The translations under genes and the position numbers were made by a program. DNA of 64,000 bases from Methylophaga sp. OBS1 (GTDB lineage: Bacteria; Pseudomonadota; Gammaproteobacteria; Nitrosococcales; Methylophagaceae): contig NZ_JAPDMS010000002.1 of NCBI RefSeq assembly GCF_026319365.1, forward strand, positions 62,001-126,000, read 5' to 3'. Shown here piece after piece: positions 37,340-46,095 of the stretch. Numbering within the stretch: the first letter of the stretch is position 1; each line of letters begins with the position of its first letter. Under the pieces are notes generated by a model that did not search any database, was not told the DNA's origin, and saw only the letters and a program-made list of their open reading frames with translations.

Positions 37340-38278
37340 ATGAAACTCCGTTATTTCATTATCATGTTTTTACTGTGGTTCGCCGGCCCACATTCTGTCT
37401 GGGCTCAGGAGCTGATAGCGCCGGCAACATTACTGCAACAAGATCAAGGCCGTAGCTACGGGATAATGGTCGGCGATATGATCCATCATCGTTTTCTGGT
37501 TGAAGTTAAAGCCCCATTCAGCGTCATTCAGTCTTCACTGCCACAACCTGGGGAGCTGACTTACTGGCTTGAGCTACGGGATGTTTCCGTTTCAACCAAA
37601 GAATCTGATGACACAACCTTGTATCTTATCGATCTCAAGTATCAGACATTCTATGCACCGCTGGATGTCAGGAGTTTGAATATTCCTGCCATCACACTGG
37701 ACTTTTCTGCCGGGGAAAAGCGTGCACAACTGCGACTACCGGACTGGGATTTTACAATGTCGCCGATTAAGGAAATCACGCCCAGTGGTGTCGGTAATGA
37801 GAATGATGTCGCTGCTTTTATGAAAGCAGCGATTGCACCCAGAAATCACGCCCTGGGCGAACTCAAACAGCGCGCAGTCGTGTTGACCCTGTCTGCCGCG
37901 GTGACCGTTATTCTTCTATTATGGATCAATGGGCTTCTTCCCAAACTGGGTCAGTCACCTTTTACTTATGCAGCGAAACAAATTCGGCGTCACAAACGTG
38001 GTGGACTGAAATCTAACGATGATTACCTTGCCTGTCTACAGGCCGTGCACCAGGCGATTAACCGGCGTGCCCGGACAACCGTCTTTGCCAGCCAACTGGA
38101 TGATTTTCTGATTCAATTTCCCCAGTTTGGTGGCCTGCATCATGAACTCAGCCATTTTTTTCAACAATCAAGAGCAGCCTTCTTTCTGGATATGCAGCCC
38201 GGTGAGTCGCTGATTCAGGATTGTCTTAATCTATGCCGGCAGATGGCGGCAGCGGACAAGGTTAGTGCCGTTAAATGA
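37340..38278 (+). CDS. mxaA: MxaA, membrane protein for calcium insertion
   Basis: A 312-residue protein with signal peptide (1-22, ending VWA), a periplasmic beta-rich domain (about 25-165), one membrane helix (about 180-196, LTLSAAVTVILLLWING) and a cytoplasmic tail of about 110 residues. mxaA mutants of methylotrophs make an enzyme lacking calcium, so it belongs to the calcium-insertion group with MxaK and MxaL. It overlaps mxaC by 4 bases. Confidence 0.9.
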   Translation: MKLRYFIIMFLLWFAGPHSVWAQELIAPATLLQQDQGRSYGIMVGDMIHHRFLVEVKAPFSVIQSSLPQPGELTYWLELRDVSVSTKESDDTTLYLIDLKYQTFYAPLDVRSLNIPAITLDFSAGEKRAQLRLPDWDFTMSPIKEITPSGVGNENDVAAFMKAAIAPRNHALGELKQRAVVLTLSAAVTVILLLWINGLLPKLGQSPFTYAAKQIRRHKRGGLKSNDDYLACLQAVHQAINRRARTTVFASQLDDFLIQFPQFGGLHHELSHFFQQSRAAFFLDMQPGESLIQDCLNLCRQMAAADKVSAVK

Positions 38279-39255
38279 GTCTGGCTTTCTCACATCCCTG
38301 GCTTTTACTATTACTGCCTCTCAGCTTGTTGCCCTTCGCTTCAAGCCTGTTTGAGCGTCGTGCCTGTGCCAGTGCCCAGCTTGTCGCGCTTAACCCGATC
38401 ACAGTATGGCTAAACCGTATAATACATGCCACTGCCGTCATCAGTATCGCCAGCCTGATTGTTGGTATCGCCGGATTACACATCCTGGAACAGACGGTCA
38501 CCCGCACCGGTAATGGTGCCCATATTGTCTTCGTGCTGGACCGCAGTGCGAGCATGAATGAAACCTTTGGTGGTAAAACACCGGATGAGAACGAGCAATC
38601 CAAAGCACAGGCTGCACGTCGGCTGTTGTCAGAGTTTGTCAGCAATCGTCCACACGACCTGTTCGGTGTTGCCGGCTTCAGCACGCAACCGTTTTATATC
38701 AGCCCTTTGACCGAACATAAATCGGCAATTCAGGCAGCGATAAACAGCATGGAAACTCCCGGCCTGGCCTTCACCAATGTAGCAAAAGGGCTGGGTATGG
38801 GCTTGAGTTACTTCAAGGATCAACCCCACACCGGCTCACGCGTTATCGTGCTGGTGTCCGATGGAGCCGCTTCACTTGACCACCGTGCCCAGAAGACCCT
38901 GCGCGAGTGGTTCGAACGTTACCGTGTCAGTCTCTACTGGTTTTTCTTACGGACCGAGAACGGTCTCGGCATCTACAGTGAACCAGGTACACCACAGGAT
39001 GATAACCCGAGGGTGATGCCCGAACGCCACCTGCACAAGTTTTTTAACACTTTATCCGTGCCCTATCATGCCTATGAGGTTGATACCGTGGAATCGCTCC
39101 AGGCGTCTATCGCTGAGTTGGATGAACTGGAAAGCCTGCCACTGATCTATGAAGAGAAAATCCCACGGCAAAGCCTTTCAATCTGGTTATACAGTCTGTC
39201 ACTGTTTGGCATGCTTCTTCTAATCACGGTCAAACTGCTGGAGAAAAAATCATGA
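38275..39255 (+). CDS. mxaC: MxaC, membrane von Willebrand-domain protein
   Basis: A 326-residue membrane protein with N-terminal helices (about 8-25 and 42-64), a VWA domain with MIDAS DRSASM in VFVLDRSASMN, VLVSDGAASLD, and a C-terminal helix (about 301-321). It is a probable partner of MxaR and MxaL in assembling methanol dehydrogenase. It overlaps its neighbours by 4 bases on both sides. Confidence 0.92.
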   Translation: MSLAFSHPWLLLLLPLSLLPFASSLFERRACASAQLVALNPITVWLNRIIHATAVISIASLIVGIAGLHILEQTVTRTGNGAHIVFVLDRSASMNETFGGKTPDENEQSKAQAARRLLSEFVSNRPHDLFGVAGFSTQPFYISPLTEHKSAIQAAINSMETPGLAFTNVAKGLGMGLSYFKDQPHTGSRVIVLVSDGAASLDHRAQKTLREWFERYRVSLYWFFLRTENGLGIYSEPGTPQDDNPRVMPERHLHKFFNTLSVPYHAYEVDTVESLQASIAELDELESLPLIYEEKIPRQSLSIWLYSLSLFGMLLLITVKLLEKKS

Positions 39256-39821
39256 TTCTGCGGCGTGTCTATATACGCTCTCTGCTGATATTCATTTTAA
39301 TCACATTGGTGGCGCTTCTTTCCATAACACTGGTCGAGCAGCAACGTCTAAGCGGGGTTAATCAGATGCTACAGCAACTCAAAACGGGGCGTTTTATAAA
39401 GGCTGATGAAGTGGACTTAAGCCAGCCTGAAAACCAGTTCGCCTATGCCTGGCATCTGCATCAGCAAGGTTTGTTCGAAGAGGCTGTGGATGCTTACGGA
39501 CGAGCGGAACGTGCCGTGGCACCGGATTTTGTCAAGGTGGTGCATTACAATATGGGCAACCTCTATCTAGAGCAGGCCATAGAAGTCGCCGAACAGATGG
39601 GAATCGACCGTGCCACAGCACTGGCTGATGTTGCTAAAGATCTATTCCGAACAGCGTTAAAGCAAGATCCGGACTTCTGGGTCGCAAAGTATAATCTGGA
39701 AGCCGCACAGCGTCTTTCTCGTGACCTGCCTCTGGGCGATCTACAGGAATCAGAAGCGGCCGAGGAAAGTTCAGAAGAACTATGGTCAGCGATGCCCGGC
39801 TTTCCACTGGGTCTGCCCTAG
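39252..39821 (+). CDS. mxaK: MxaK
   Basis: A 189-residue protein with one N-terminal membrane helix (about 8-28) and a periplasmic region with TPR-like helices (QFAYAWHLHQQGLFEEAVDAYGRAERA; KVVHYNMGNLYLEQ). The C-terminus is Glu-rich. MxaK is needed for calcium insertion into the enzyme. It is assigned by order between mxaC and mxaL and by this architecture. Confidence 0.88.
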   Translation: MILRRVYIRSLLIFILITLVALLSITLVEQQRLSGVNQMLQQLKTGRFIKADEVDLSQPENQFAYAWHLHQQGLFEEAVDAYGRAERAVAPDFVKVVHYNMGNLYLEQAIEVAEQMGIDRATALADVAKDLFRTALKQDPDFWVAKYNLEAAQRLSRDLPLGDLQESEAAEESSEELWSAMPGFPLGLP

Positions 39822-39830
39822 GAGTTTTGT

Positions 39831-40808
39831 ATGGCTCGTCTAGTCAGCCTGATTGCCGCCGCCCTCTTCACCCTGTTGGCCTTGTTCTTGCCGCCTTTGC
39901 CATTTCCGGTTAAGACCTATGATTACGTTTTTATGCTGGATATTACCCGCAGCATGAACGTCCAGGATTACAGTGATGTTGATGGTGGCGCCATGAGCCG
40001 ACTCGAACGGAGTAAAGACGCCATGCTGGCAGCGGCACGTAGTCTGCCCTGCGGCTCGCGTATTGGCCTTGGGGTTTTTACTGAGCGCAGTCCTGCCTTG
40101 CTCTATTCTCCCATTGATGTCTGCATTGACTATCCGGTATTACAAGCGAGTATTAACGAACTTGACTGGCGCATGGCCTGGGTCGCTGACAGTAACATCA
40201 GCCAGGCGCTTTACAACACGCTGGAACTGATGCAAGGCAGAGTGCTGGAAGGAAGTAAACTGGTGTTTTTCACCGATGGCCATGAGGCGCCTCCGGTCAA
40301 CCCTCGCTATGCACCCGACTACAGCTACATCGAGATGTTACAGGACAAGCCTGAAGGCTGGCGAAGCGGTATCATCATCGGTGTTGGGCAGCACAGTAAA
40401 AGTAAAATCCCTAAATATGATGAAGATGGTAAACAGATCGGCTTTTATACTGCTGAAGATGTACCGCATGCGAGTCGTTTTGGCTTGCCTGAAGATCCCA
40501 GTAAGATTGAAGGTTATATTCCCCGTAATGGTCCCTGGGGTACCGCGAAAGTCGTTGGCACAGAACATCTATCCAACGTCCATGAGGACTACCTGAAAAA
40601 ACTGGGGGAACAGGCAAAAATGCAATACCACCATCTGCAGGATGATGCGGGTCTGTCACAGGTTCTCAAGCATGAAGCCTTTGCCGATCGTCAGGTTCAG
40701 CCAACACGCTTGAATGTGATTGCTGCTTTATTGGCATTACTACTGATGGTTTTCTGCTACCATCCTTTCCGACCCAAGTGGCCCCAGTACCCGAGCGCAG
40801 TCAAATAG
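39831..40808 (+). CDS. mxaL: MxaL, von Willebrand-domain protein
   Basis: A 325-residue protein with an N-terminal signal-anchor (about 3-25), a VWA domain with a DxTxS-type MIDAS (MLDITRSMNVQDYSD) and VFFTDGHEAPP, and a C-terminal helix (about 291-311). It takes part in calcium insertion with MxaA and MxaK. It is the last gene of the cluster; its stop abuts the stop of the convergent HExxH gene with no spacer. Confidence 0.92.
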   Translation: MARLVSLIAAALFTLLALFLPPLPFPVKTYDYVFMLDITRSMNVQDYSDVDGGAMSRLERSKDAMLAAARSLPCGSRIGLGVFTERSPALLYSPIDVCIDYPVLQASINELDWRMAWVADSNISQALYNTLELMQGRVLEGSKLVFFTDGHEAPPVNPRYAPDYSYIEMLQDKPEGWRSGIIIGVGQHSKSKIPKYDEDGKQIGFYTAEDVPHASRFGLPEDPSKIEGYIPRNGPWGTAKVVGTEHLSNVHEDYLKKLGEQAKMQYHHLQDDAGLSQVLKHEAFADRQVQPTRLNVIAALLALLLMVFCYHPFRPKWPQYPSAVK

Positions 40809-41237
40809 CTACTCAATCTGTTCGGCACAAAGGCTGGGTAGCACCGCGACGGCCAGATCGATCTGGAATGTATCTTGTTTGTGTTCTTTGAGAAAAAACT
40901 GTTGCACCCGATAAGCTTCGCGCTCCAGCTCAATTCTGCTCTCACAGGAATTATCTGATTGCGCCATAATTCCGTTCTTATGCTGCAGAAAGTGAACCAT
41001 CTCATGCAAAACGAAGCCTCTGGCACCATGGTCTGAATCCAGCGCCATGCGTTTATCATAAAAAATAGTTTCGGTATCAAGGTCATAATATGCAACGGCG
41101 GTACAGTAATCGCTATCGCAAACCGTTTCTGTGAGGCTGTCATGCGCCACCGCAGAGAGATTAGGCAGCGTGCCGGGGTCATGGTAACCAGTCAGTGTGA
41201 CAGCCCAGACAAACAGACTCTGAATTAATGCATCCAT
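40809..41237 (-). CDS. Small HExxH putative metallopeptidase
   Basis: A 142-residue protein with a weak hydrophobic N-terminus (4-17), suggesting export, although no clean cleavage site is seen. HEMVH at 78-82 fits a zinc HExxH motif, and the following LEREAYRVQ (104-112) could supply a third Glu ligand as in minimal gluzincins. Three cysteines (40, 45 and 98) and a C-terminal Cys may form disulfides. A strong ribosome site (GGGAGGT) precedes the ATG. It lies 13 bases after the lipoprotein gene, so the two form an operon. No named homologue is known to me; peptidase activity is inferred from the motif. Confidence 0.75.
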   Translation of the reverse strand: MDALIQSLFVWAVTLTGYHDPGTLPNLSAVAHDSLTETVCDSDYCTAVAYYDLDTETIFYDKRMALDSDHGARGFVLHEMVHFLQHKNGIMAQSDNSCESRIELEREAYRVQQFFLKEHKQDTFQIDLAVAVLPSLCAEQIE

Positions 41238-41250
41238 CTGGCTTACCTCC

Positions 41251-41784
41251 CTAAATCAGCTCAAACAGCCGCTGCATGGCTTCATCATGAGCTATTTGCT
41301 GTTGTCTCAGATTGCTGTAATTGGCTGTAAGCTCGCCGAAAACATAGGTGCCCTCAACCGTAGGAAGATAATTAGCAAAATCGACAAGTAGCCGGTCCTG
41401 GTCGGCCTCTATCCCCTTATCAGCCAGTTGTCTGGTCACCTGCACCAGCCTGTTGGTAACCACTCTTTTATCTTCATGAACATGCAAGAGCAATTTATCC
41501 AGTTTTTGCTGATAGTAAACGAGGTCCCTGGCTGGGTCATGTCCTGGCTTCTTTTGATAAAGTGACAGTAACCAAACTTCGGGCGGTGTCGGATCTGCAA
41601 CAGACAGCATCTCTTTGGGCTTTTCTGTCGGCATGCCCGCCTGCAGTTTTTCAGGAACAGGAGCTACCGCCGTGTAGTCCTGCCGTTCACTGAAACTCTC
41701 TTGTGTGAACTCTTCATCGCCACAGGCACTGACAGCAAAAACCAGCGAAGCAGCAACAACATATTTAAATAGATATGCGAACAT
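41251..41784 (-). CDS. Lipoprotein next to the mxa cluster
   Basis: A 177-residue lipoprotein with a short signal peptide and lipobox SAC (Cys21), a disordered linker (about 25-65), and a helical domain with PPEVWLLSLYQKK and LLVDFANYLPTVEGTYVFGE. The frame opens at 41847, but the ATG at 41784 has a strong AGGAGGTG site and gives the signal peptide. The Methylobacterium mxa operon also includes a lipoprotein gene, mxaH; whether this is its counterpart is uncertain. Its location beside mxaL suggests a role in methanol oxidation, by inference only. Confidence 0.75.
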   Translation of the reverse strand: MFAYLFKYVVAASLVFAVSACGDEEFTQESFSERQDYTAVAPVPEKLQAGMPTEKPKEMLSVADPTPPEVWLLSLYQKKPGHDPARDLVYYQQKLDKLLLHVHEDKRVVTNRLVQVTRQLADKGIEADQDRLLVDFANYLPTVEGTYVFGELTANYSNLRQQQIAHDEAMQRLFELI

Positions 41785-41997
41785 AGTTTCACCTCCTGAG
41801 ACCAGAATTTGCCTCTGGACGTGAAATTGCTGTGCATAAAAAATCATGACATAAAAAATTTCCCCTTTATTTTCATAAACATAGGAACATACCCGGTTCT
41901 ACACAGCTATTAACGGGATATTCTCATATAGATATCAAGGACACTATCCATGCTAGCGACGTCGATTCGAATCTATAGGTCTCGATATGGCGCAAAG

Positions 41998-42024
41998 AAA
42001 AACGCCGACTTAAGCCGGCGTTTT
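41998..42024 (-). terminator. Terminator after amtB
   Basis: On the minus strand AAAACGCCG pairs with CGGCGTTTT around a short loop and is followed by TCTTTG. It is a clear rho-independent hairpin 20 bases after the amtB stop. Confidence 0.85.
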
Positions 42025-42043
42025 CTGTAGTTTAAGTCTGAAT

Positions 42044-43297
42044 TTATTTTTCAGGCGTGAATTCAGGATAGGCATTCATACCACATTCATTGATATCCAT
42101 ACCTTCCATTTCTTCTTCCTCACTGACGCGCAGTTTAATGATTTTATTAATCACCGTCAGCACGATAAAGGAAACCCCGAACATCCAGGCAAAGGTAGCC
42201 AGCGTTCCTATCAACTGACCGCTGAACGTGGCTGCCGGATTGGTGAACATTACGGCAAAAATACCCCAAATACCGGCTGTACCATGCACCGAAATCGCAC
42301 CGACCGGATCGTCGATTTTGAGCTTGTCCAGACCGACAACGGACAGGACCACAACCAGGCCACCGACCAGACCAATCAATGAAGCCACACCGGCACTTGG
42401 CATCAGCGGCTCTGCTGTGATTGCAACCAGACCCGCCAGCGCACCATTGATTGTCATGGTCAGGTCCGTTTTACCGAACATAAACCGTGACAGCAACGCT
42501 GCAGCCACCATACCGGCTGCCGCAGCAGCATTGGTGTTGACAAAGATCTTCGCTACGGCATTGGCTTCATCAACATTGGCGATTTTCAGCTCAGAGCCAC
42601 CATTGAAACCGAACCAGCCCATCCAAAGGATAAACATACCCAATGTCGCCATCGGTAGATTGGCACCCGGAATAGCGTTAACTTCGCCGTTTTTGCCATA
42701 TTTTCCTTTGCGCGGGCCAATAATCAACACAGCGGCCAGTGCAGCAGCGGCACCCGCCATATGTACAACAACAGAGCCGGCAAAATCCTGGAAGCCAAGT
42801 TGATCCAGGAAGCCACCACCCCATTTCCAGTACCCTTCTACTGGATAAATGAAGCCAACCATAAAGACGGCAAAGATCAGGAATGGCCACAAGCGCATTC
42901 TTTCTGCAACCGCACCGGAGACAATCGACATGGTTGCAGCAGCAAACACGGCCTGGAAGATAAAGTCGGCCATACTGGAATAGTATGGTGCACCCTCACC
43001 ACCAGCCGTCACAGCTTCAACGGTATTATCACTCCCCAACAGAAAATCAATGCCGGGGATCACTGAACTGACCGGATCGCCCGGATACATGACGTTGTAG
43101 CCTACCAATAGATAGACAATACAGGCCACACCGTAGAGCAGGGCATTTTTATTAAGAATCTCAACCGTATTTTTACTACGGACCAGACCGGATTCCAGCA
43201 TTGCAAAGCCGGCGGCCATCCACATGACTAATGCGGTACACATCAGGAAATAAAATGTATCCAGCGCGTAACTTACTTCAATTACCATGGTATCCAT
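42044..43297 (-). CDS. amtB: Ammonium transporter AmtB
   Basis: A 417-residue inner-membrane channel with 11 helices. The conserved start DTFYFLMCTALVMWMAAGFAM and the two pore His residues (VVVHMAGAAAAL and ISVHGTAGIWG) are present. A short polar C-terminal tail fits GlnK binding. It takes up ammonium. It lies 11 bases after glnK, the reverse of neither order being rare; glnK-amtB is the usual operon and is regulated by nitrogen status. Confidence 0.96.
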   Translation of the reverse strand: MDTMVIEVSYALDTFYFLMCTALVMWMAAGFAMLESGLVRSKNTVEILNKNALLYGVACIVYLLVGYNVMYPGDPVSSVIPGIDFLLGSDNTVEAVTAGGEGAPYYSSMADFIFQAVFAAATMSIVSGAVAERMRLWPFLIFAVFMVGFIYPVEGYWKWGGGFLDQLGFQDFAGSVVVHMAGAAAALAAVLIIGPRKGKYGKNGEVNAIPGANLPMATLGMFILWMGWFGFNGGSELKIANVDEANAVAKIFVNTNAAAAAGMVAAALLSRFMFGKTDLTMTINGALAGLVAITAEPLMPSAGVASLIGLVGGLVVVLSVVGLDKLKIDDPVGAISVHGTAGIWGIFAVMFTNPAATFSGQLIGTLATFAWMFGVSFIVLTVINKIIKLRVSEEEEMEGMDINECGMNAYPEFTPEK

Positions 43298-43308
43298 TAC
43301 GTTCTCCC

Positions 43309-43647
43309 TTAAATCGCTTCAACACCGGTTTCACCGGTCCTGATTCGAATGACCGAATCCAGACTGGCCACAAAAATCTTGCCATCACCGACCTGTCCGG
43401 TACGGGCCTGAGTCGCAATGATCTCAGTCACCTCATCCACCTGACTGTCATCAACGGCAAGTTCGAGTTGAATCTTGGGCTGGAAAGCAATGTTGTATTC
43501 CGCACCACGATAGAGCGCGGGATGGCCTTTCTGGCGGCCAAATCCCCTTACTTCCCCCACGGTCATCCCGTTGACGCCGGCTTCTTGCAATGCCGATCGC
43601 ACCACTTCCAGGGCGTGGGGGCGAATAATGGCTGTCACTATTTTCAT
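43309..43647 (-). CDS. glnK: Nitrogen regulatory protein P-II (GlnK)
   Basis: A 112-residue signal protein. The T-loop carries uridylylation site Tyr51 in YRGAEYNIAFQPK, and the B- and C-loop signatures (TGQVGDGKIFV and IRIRTGE) bind ATP and 2-oxoglutarate. It blocks AmtB when nitrogen is plentiful. The glnK-amtB order and the upstream sigma54-like site favour GlnK over GlnB. Confidence 0.95.
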   Translation of the reverse strand: MKIVTAIIRPHALEVVRSALQEAGVNGMTVGEVRGFGRQKGHPALYRGAEYNIAFQPKIQLELAVDDSQVDEVTEIIATQARTGQVGDGKIFVASLDSVIRIRTGETGVEAI

Positions 43648-43697
43648 TATTGGCTCCTGTTGCTAAATAGGAAAATTAATTTACCCCGGAGAATCAA

Positions 43698-43713
43698 TGA
43701 AATAGTTATGCCA
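43698..43713 (-). promoter_or_regulatory. Possible sigma54 promoter of glnK-amtB
   Basis: The minus strand reads TGGCAT, 5 bases, TTTCA. The -24 GG is perfect, but the -12 element has TC instead of GC, so the match is imperfect. The position, 50 bases before glnK, is suitable. Confidence 0.4.
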
Positions 43714-43778
43714 CCTGTTTTTTCTCTATTATTATCAGTAGCTTGGAGAATATAAAGCCCTCAGGTCTAGCGAAAAAG

Positions 43779-43795
43779 CGAACCGAATCAGTGCA
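43779..43795 (-). promoter_or_regulatory. Possible NtrC-binding site
   Basis: The minus strand reads TGCACT, 5 bases, GGTTCG; the NtrC consensus is TGCACY, 5 bases, GGTGCA (first half 6 of 6, second half 4 of 6). It lies about 70 bases upstream of the sigma54-like site, as expected for an enhancer. Confidence 0.35.
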
Positions 43796-43836
43796 CTGGG
43801 TTTGGTTAGCGCGCCAATATGGCGCAGCAAGCCATA

Positions 43837-44415
43837 TTATTTGAGTGCTTCAGCAACACGCGCTCTGAGCAATGGCAAAACCTCGTGCTCGAACCACGGA
43901 TTTTGTCTTAACCAGCCCTGGTTGCGTGGGCTGGGGTGAGGTAAGGGTAAATAATCAGGCCAATAGCGCAACCCGTTTTTGACCGTATCGCTCACTGAGC
44001 CATTAAAGTCTGGCAGATAATAAGCCATAGCATAACGGCCAATCACAAGCCTCAACTCGATGTGTCCTAACTCGTTCAAAAGGCGCTTGTGCCAGGTTTG
44101 AGCACATTCAGGCCTTGGCGGCAGATCACCATTTTTCCCTGTTCCTAGAAAACAGAATCCCATCGGCAGGATGGCAATGTTGTTTGCATCATAAAACTGG
44201 GTCTTATTGAGCCCCATCCAGTCCCTTAGTCTGTCGCCGCTGGCATCTGCAAACGGAATACCCTGTTCATGCGCTTTTCGGCCTGGCGCTTGTCCAGCAA
44301 TCAGAATGCGGGCTTGCTTGTTGAACTGCAGAATTGGCCTGGGCTCAAGCGGGAGCTTATGTTGACAGAGCCTGCATGTGAGTACATGAGAGAGTAGAGA
44401 AGACGGGGTCAGCAT
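43837..44415 (-). CDS. Uracil-DNA glycosylase family protein
   Basis: A 192-residue protein of the uracil-DNA glycosylase superfamily. It shows the first motif ILIAGQAPGRKAHEQGIPF and the second motif LPLPHPSPRN, with a Cys pair near the N-terminus (CRLC). It may remove uracil or another damaged base from DNA, but this subgroup is poorly characterised and the four-cysteine iron-sulfur set of family 4 enzymes is not evident. It is a stand-alone gene between glnK and a small secreted protein. Confidence 0.8.
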   Translation of the reverse strand: MLTPSSLLSHVLTCRLCQHKLPLEPRPILQFNKQARILIAGQAPGRKAHEQGIPFADASGDRLRDWMGLNKTQFYDANNIAILPMGFCFLGTGKNGDLPPRPECAQTWHKRLLNELGHIELRLVIGRYAMAYYLPDFNGSVSDTVKNGLRYWPDYLPLPHPSPRNQGWLRQNPWFEHEVLPLLRARVAEALK

Positions 44416-44454
44416 TGCAACAGGGTAACGCGACCTTATCCAATAGAATCAGTG

Positions 44455-44745
44455 TCACTCATCGTGACACTGGTATTGCTGCTCAACGCGGTGGTAAAAG
44501 CACTCGTACCAGCCTGTGTAACGATCACAGAATTGTTTTTCTTCACCCAGCTTTTCAGCCACACTAAAACCGCGCGCATGGCACATGTCCATCGCCTGGA
44601 GCTCGGCTTTTTCACGATCCAGGGGCTGCTGCTCTGTCCCGGTATAAAACTGTTTGACCGTAATAACCGACTCATTGGCAAGCTTTGCTTCGGCTACCGC
44701 CGTGAGACTGAACGCTATGACGACAATAGATAAAAATGATTTCAT
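44455..44745 (-). CDS. Small secreted Cys-containing protein, unknown
   Basis: A 96-residue protein with a signal peptide (1-20, ending AEA). The mature part of about 76 residues has four Cys (CHARGF, FCDRYTGWYECFY, YQCHDE), probably two disulfides. I do not recognise the family. It starts with ATG; the frame has normal codon use and a clear signal peptide, which supports a real gene. Confidence 0.65.
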   Translation of the reverse strand: MKSFLSIVVIAFSLTAVAEAKLANESVITVKQFYTGTEQQPLDREKAELQAMDMCHARGFSVAEKLGEEKQFCDRYTGWYECFYHRVEQQYQCHDE

Positions 44746-44858
44746 TGCGGTTTCCTGCAGTTTGATGGAACAGGCAACCGAAGATAGCTGGCCGAGACGA
44801 GCGTGACAAGCGCTACTGCCATAAATTGCTCAGATTTATTCAGATGGGAGATAATAGG

Positions 44859-44935
44859 TGGTGGCTATGGGTGGATTCGAACCACCGACCCCATCATTAT
44901 GAGTGATGTGCTCTAACCAACTGAGCTACATAGCC
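44859..44935 (-). tRNA. tRNA-Met (CAT), elongator type
   Basis: 77 bases including the encoded CCA. The minus strand starts GGCTATGTAGCTCAG, has the anticodon loop CTCATAA, the T-loop GGTTCGAATCC and an acceptor stem pairing GGCTATG with CATAGCC. It closely resembles the E. coli elongator tRNA-Met; a CAT anticodon could in principle be tRNA-Ile2, but the body favours Met. In Pseudomonas a tRNA-Met lies near ychF too. Confidence 0.95.
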
Positions 44936-44951
44936 GTATGAGAAGCGCGCC

Positions 44952-44980
44952 ATAATACGATAACGACTGTTAAATATCAA
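44952..44980 (-). promoter_or_regulatory. Promoter of tRNA-Met
   Basis: The minus strand reads TTGATA, 17 bases, TATTAT, followed by a GC-rich discriminator (GGCGCGC) typical of growth-rate-controlled tRNA promoters. The -10 ends 17 bases before the tRNA. Confidence 0.75.
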
Positions 44981-44995
44981 GGCTGGAAACGAATT

Positions 44996-46042
44996 TTATA
45001 GCCAGTCGCTGAGCTGAATACCGAAACCAATGCTATTGCTGTGAGCATCGTAATCGATCAGGCTCTCACCGTAACCGTTAAACCACTGCACATAGCCTCT
45101 TACCCGGTCACTTAGCGGAAAGCTCCAGCCCAGTTGAATAGCGCCGTAGTTCTCACCGAAATCAAGGTTGTTTCTGAGCATGATTTCGAAATTGTGCCGG
45201 TCCATTTTATAGAGGGCACCCAGTTCAAAGTTGCCCATGTAATCATCGATATCCGGGTTATCATCGTCATCACTGTCTTCATCGATGCGCAACCACGGCT
45301 TGAATGAGAGATAGAGATCATCGTATTCGAAGATAAAGTCAGCATAGACCCGGTTCCAGCTGCGGGACAGCTCACCGGACTGGCCATTGGACTGATGCGA
45401 GATCCCGGTACGAATCACCGAATTTTTTACACCGAAAAATTCATAGTCATTACGAAATGACAGCCAGGCCTCCGGCTCATGATTAGAGTCACGGAACGGT
45501 GCCGAGCCTTCCTTGTTGAACTGCTGCCAGAAAGAACGGTTGGTGTAAGCAACGTACAGATCCGCACGGTTATTGAACAGACCATAAGCAACCGGCGCTT
45601 TCAGACTAATCTGAAACTTGGTCTCCCAGGGCTGGAAATTGATATCGTCATCCGGATCTGCCGCACGGAAGGGCGCCTCGTTGGGTGAGCTCATATTATT
45701 ACTGAGCATAATGTAGTTGGGTTTATGCGGCAGCAATACGAACGGATTGCGGGCTTCTTTCTTTTCCAGGAATAAACGCCGGGTGATGGCGGAGTCGTCT
45801 TCTGTTTCCAGACCGTTTTCGGTGACTTCGATATCGACCGCTTCGGTGGGTGCCGGACTGGCGGCTTTAATATCCGCCTGGGTCTGTTCGCCTTCGCAGA
45901 ACTGGCGGAGTTCGCCCACTGTGACCGTGTCATCGGCAGTCGACATCTGTGTCATCAGACACTGATTGATCTGCTCATCGGCCTGCAGCACTGAGGTCCA
46001 GCTGAGCACTGCCACAAGCAATGCTGAAGTCACACTTTTCAT
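44996..46042 (-). CDS. pldA: Outer-membrane phospholipase A (OMPLA)
   Basis: A 348-residue outer-membrane enzyme that hydrolyses phospholipids that leak into the outer leaflet. After the signal peptide (1-21) comes an extra N-terminal domain of about 100 residues, then a 12-strand barrel. The catalytic triad His216, Ser218 and Asn230 (SHQSNGQ to SWN) keeps exactly the spacing of E. coli OMPLA (142, 144, 156). The last residues QLSDWL fit an outer-membrane end. The gene has no close operon partner. Confidence 0.92.
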   Translation of the reverse strand: MKSVTSALLVAVLSWTSVLQADEQINQCLMTQMSTADDTVTVGELRQFCEGEQTQADIKAASPAPTEAVDIEVTENGLETEDDSAITRRLFLEKKEARNPFVLLPHKPNYIMLSNNMSSPNEAPFRAADPDDDINFQPWETKFQISLKAPVAYGLFNNRADLYVAYTNRSFWQQFNKEGSAPFRDSNHEPEAWLSFRNDYEFFGVKNSVIRTGISHQSNGQSGELSRSWNRVYADFIFEYDDLYLSFKPWLRIDEDSDDDDNPDIDDYMGNFELGALYKMDRHNFEIMLRNNLDFGENYGAIQLGWSFPLSDRVRGYVQWFNGYGESLIDYDAHSNSIGFGIQLSDWL

Positions 46043-46095
46043 CGGCGTACCTGCCTGAAAGGGTAGAAAATAAACTAATTGTTATAACAAATTAA

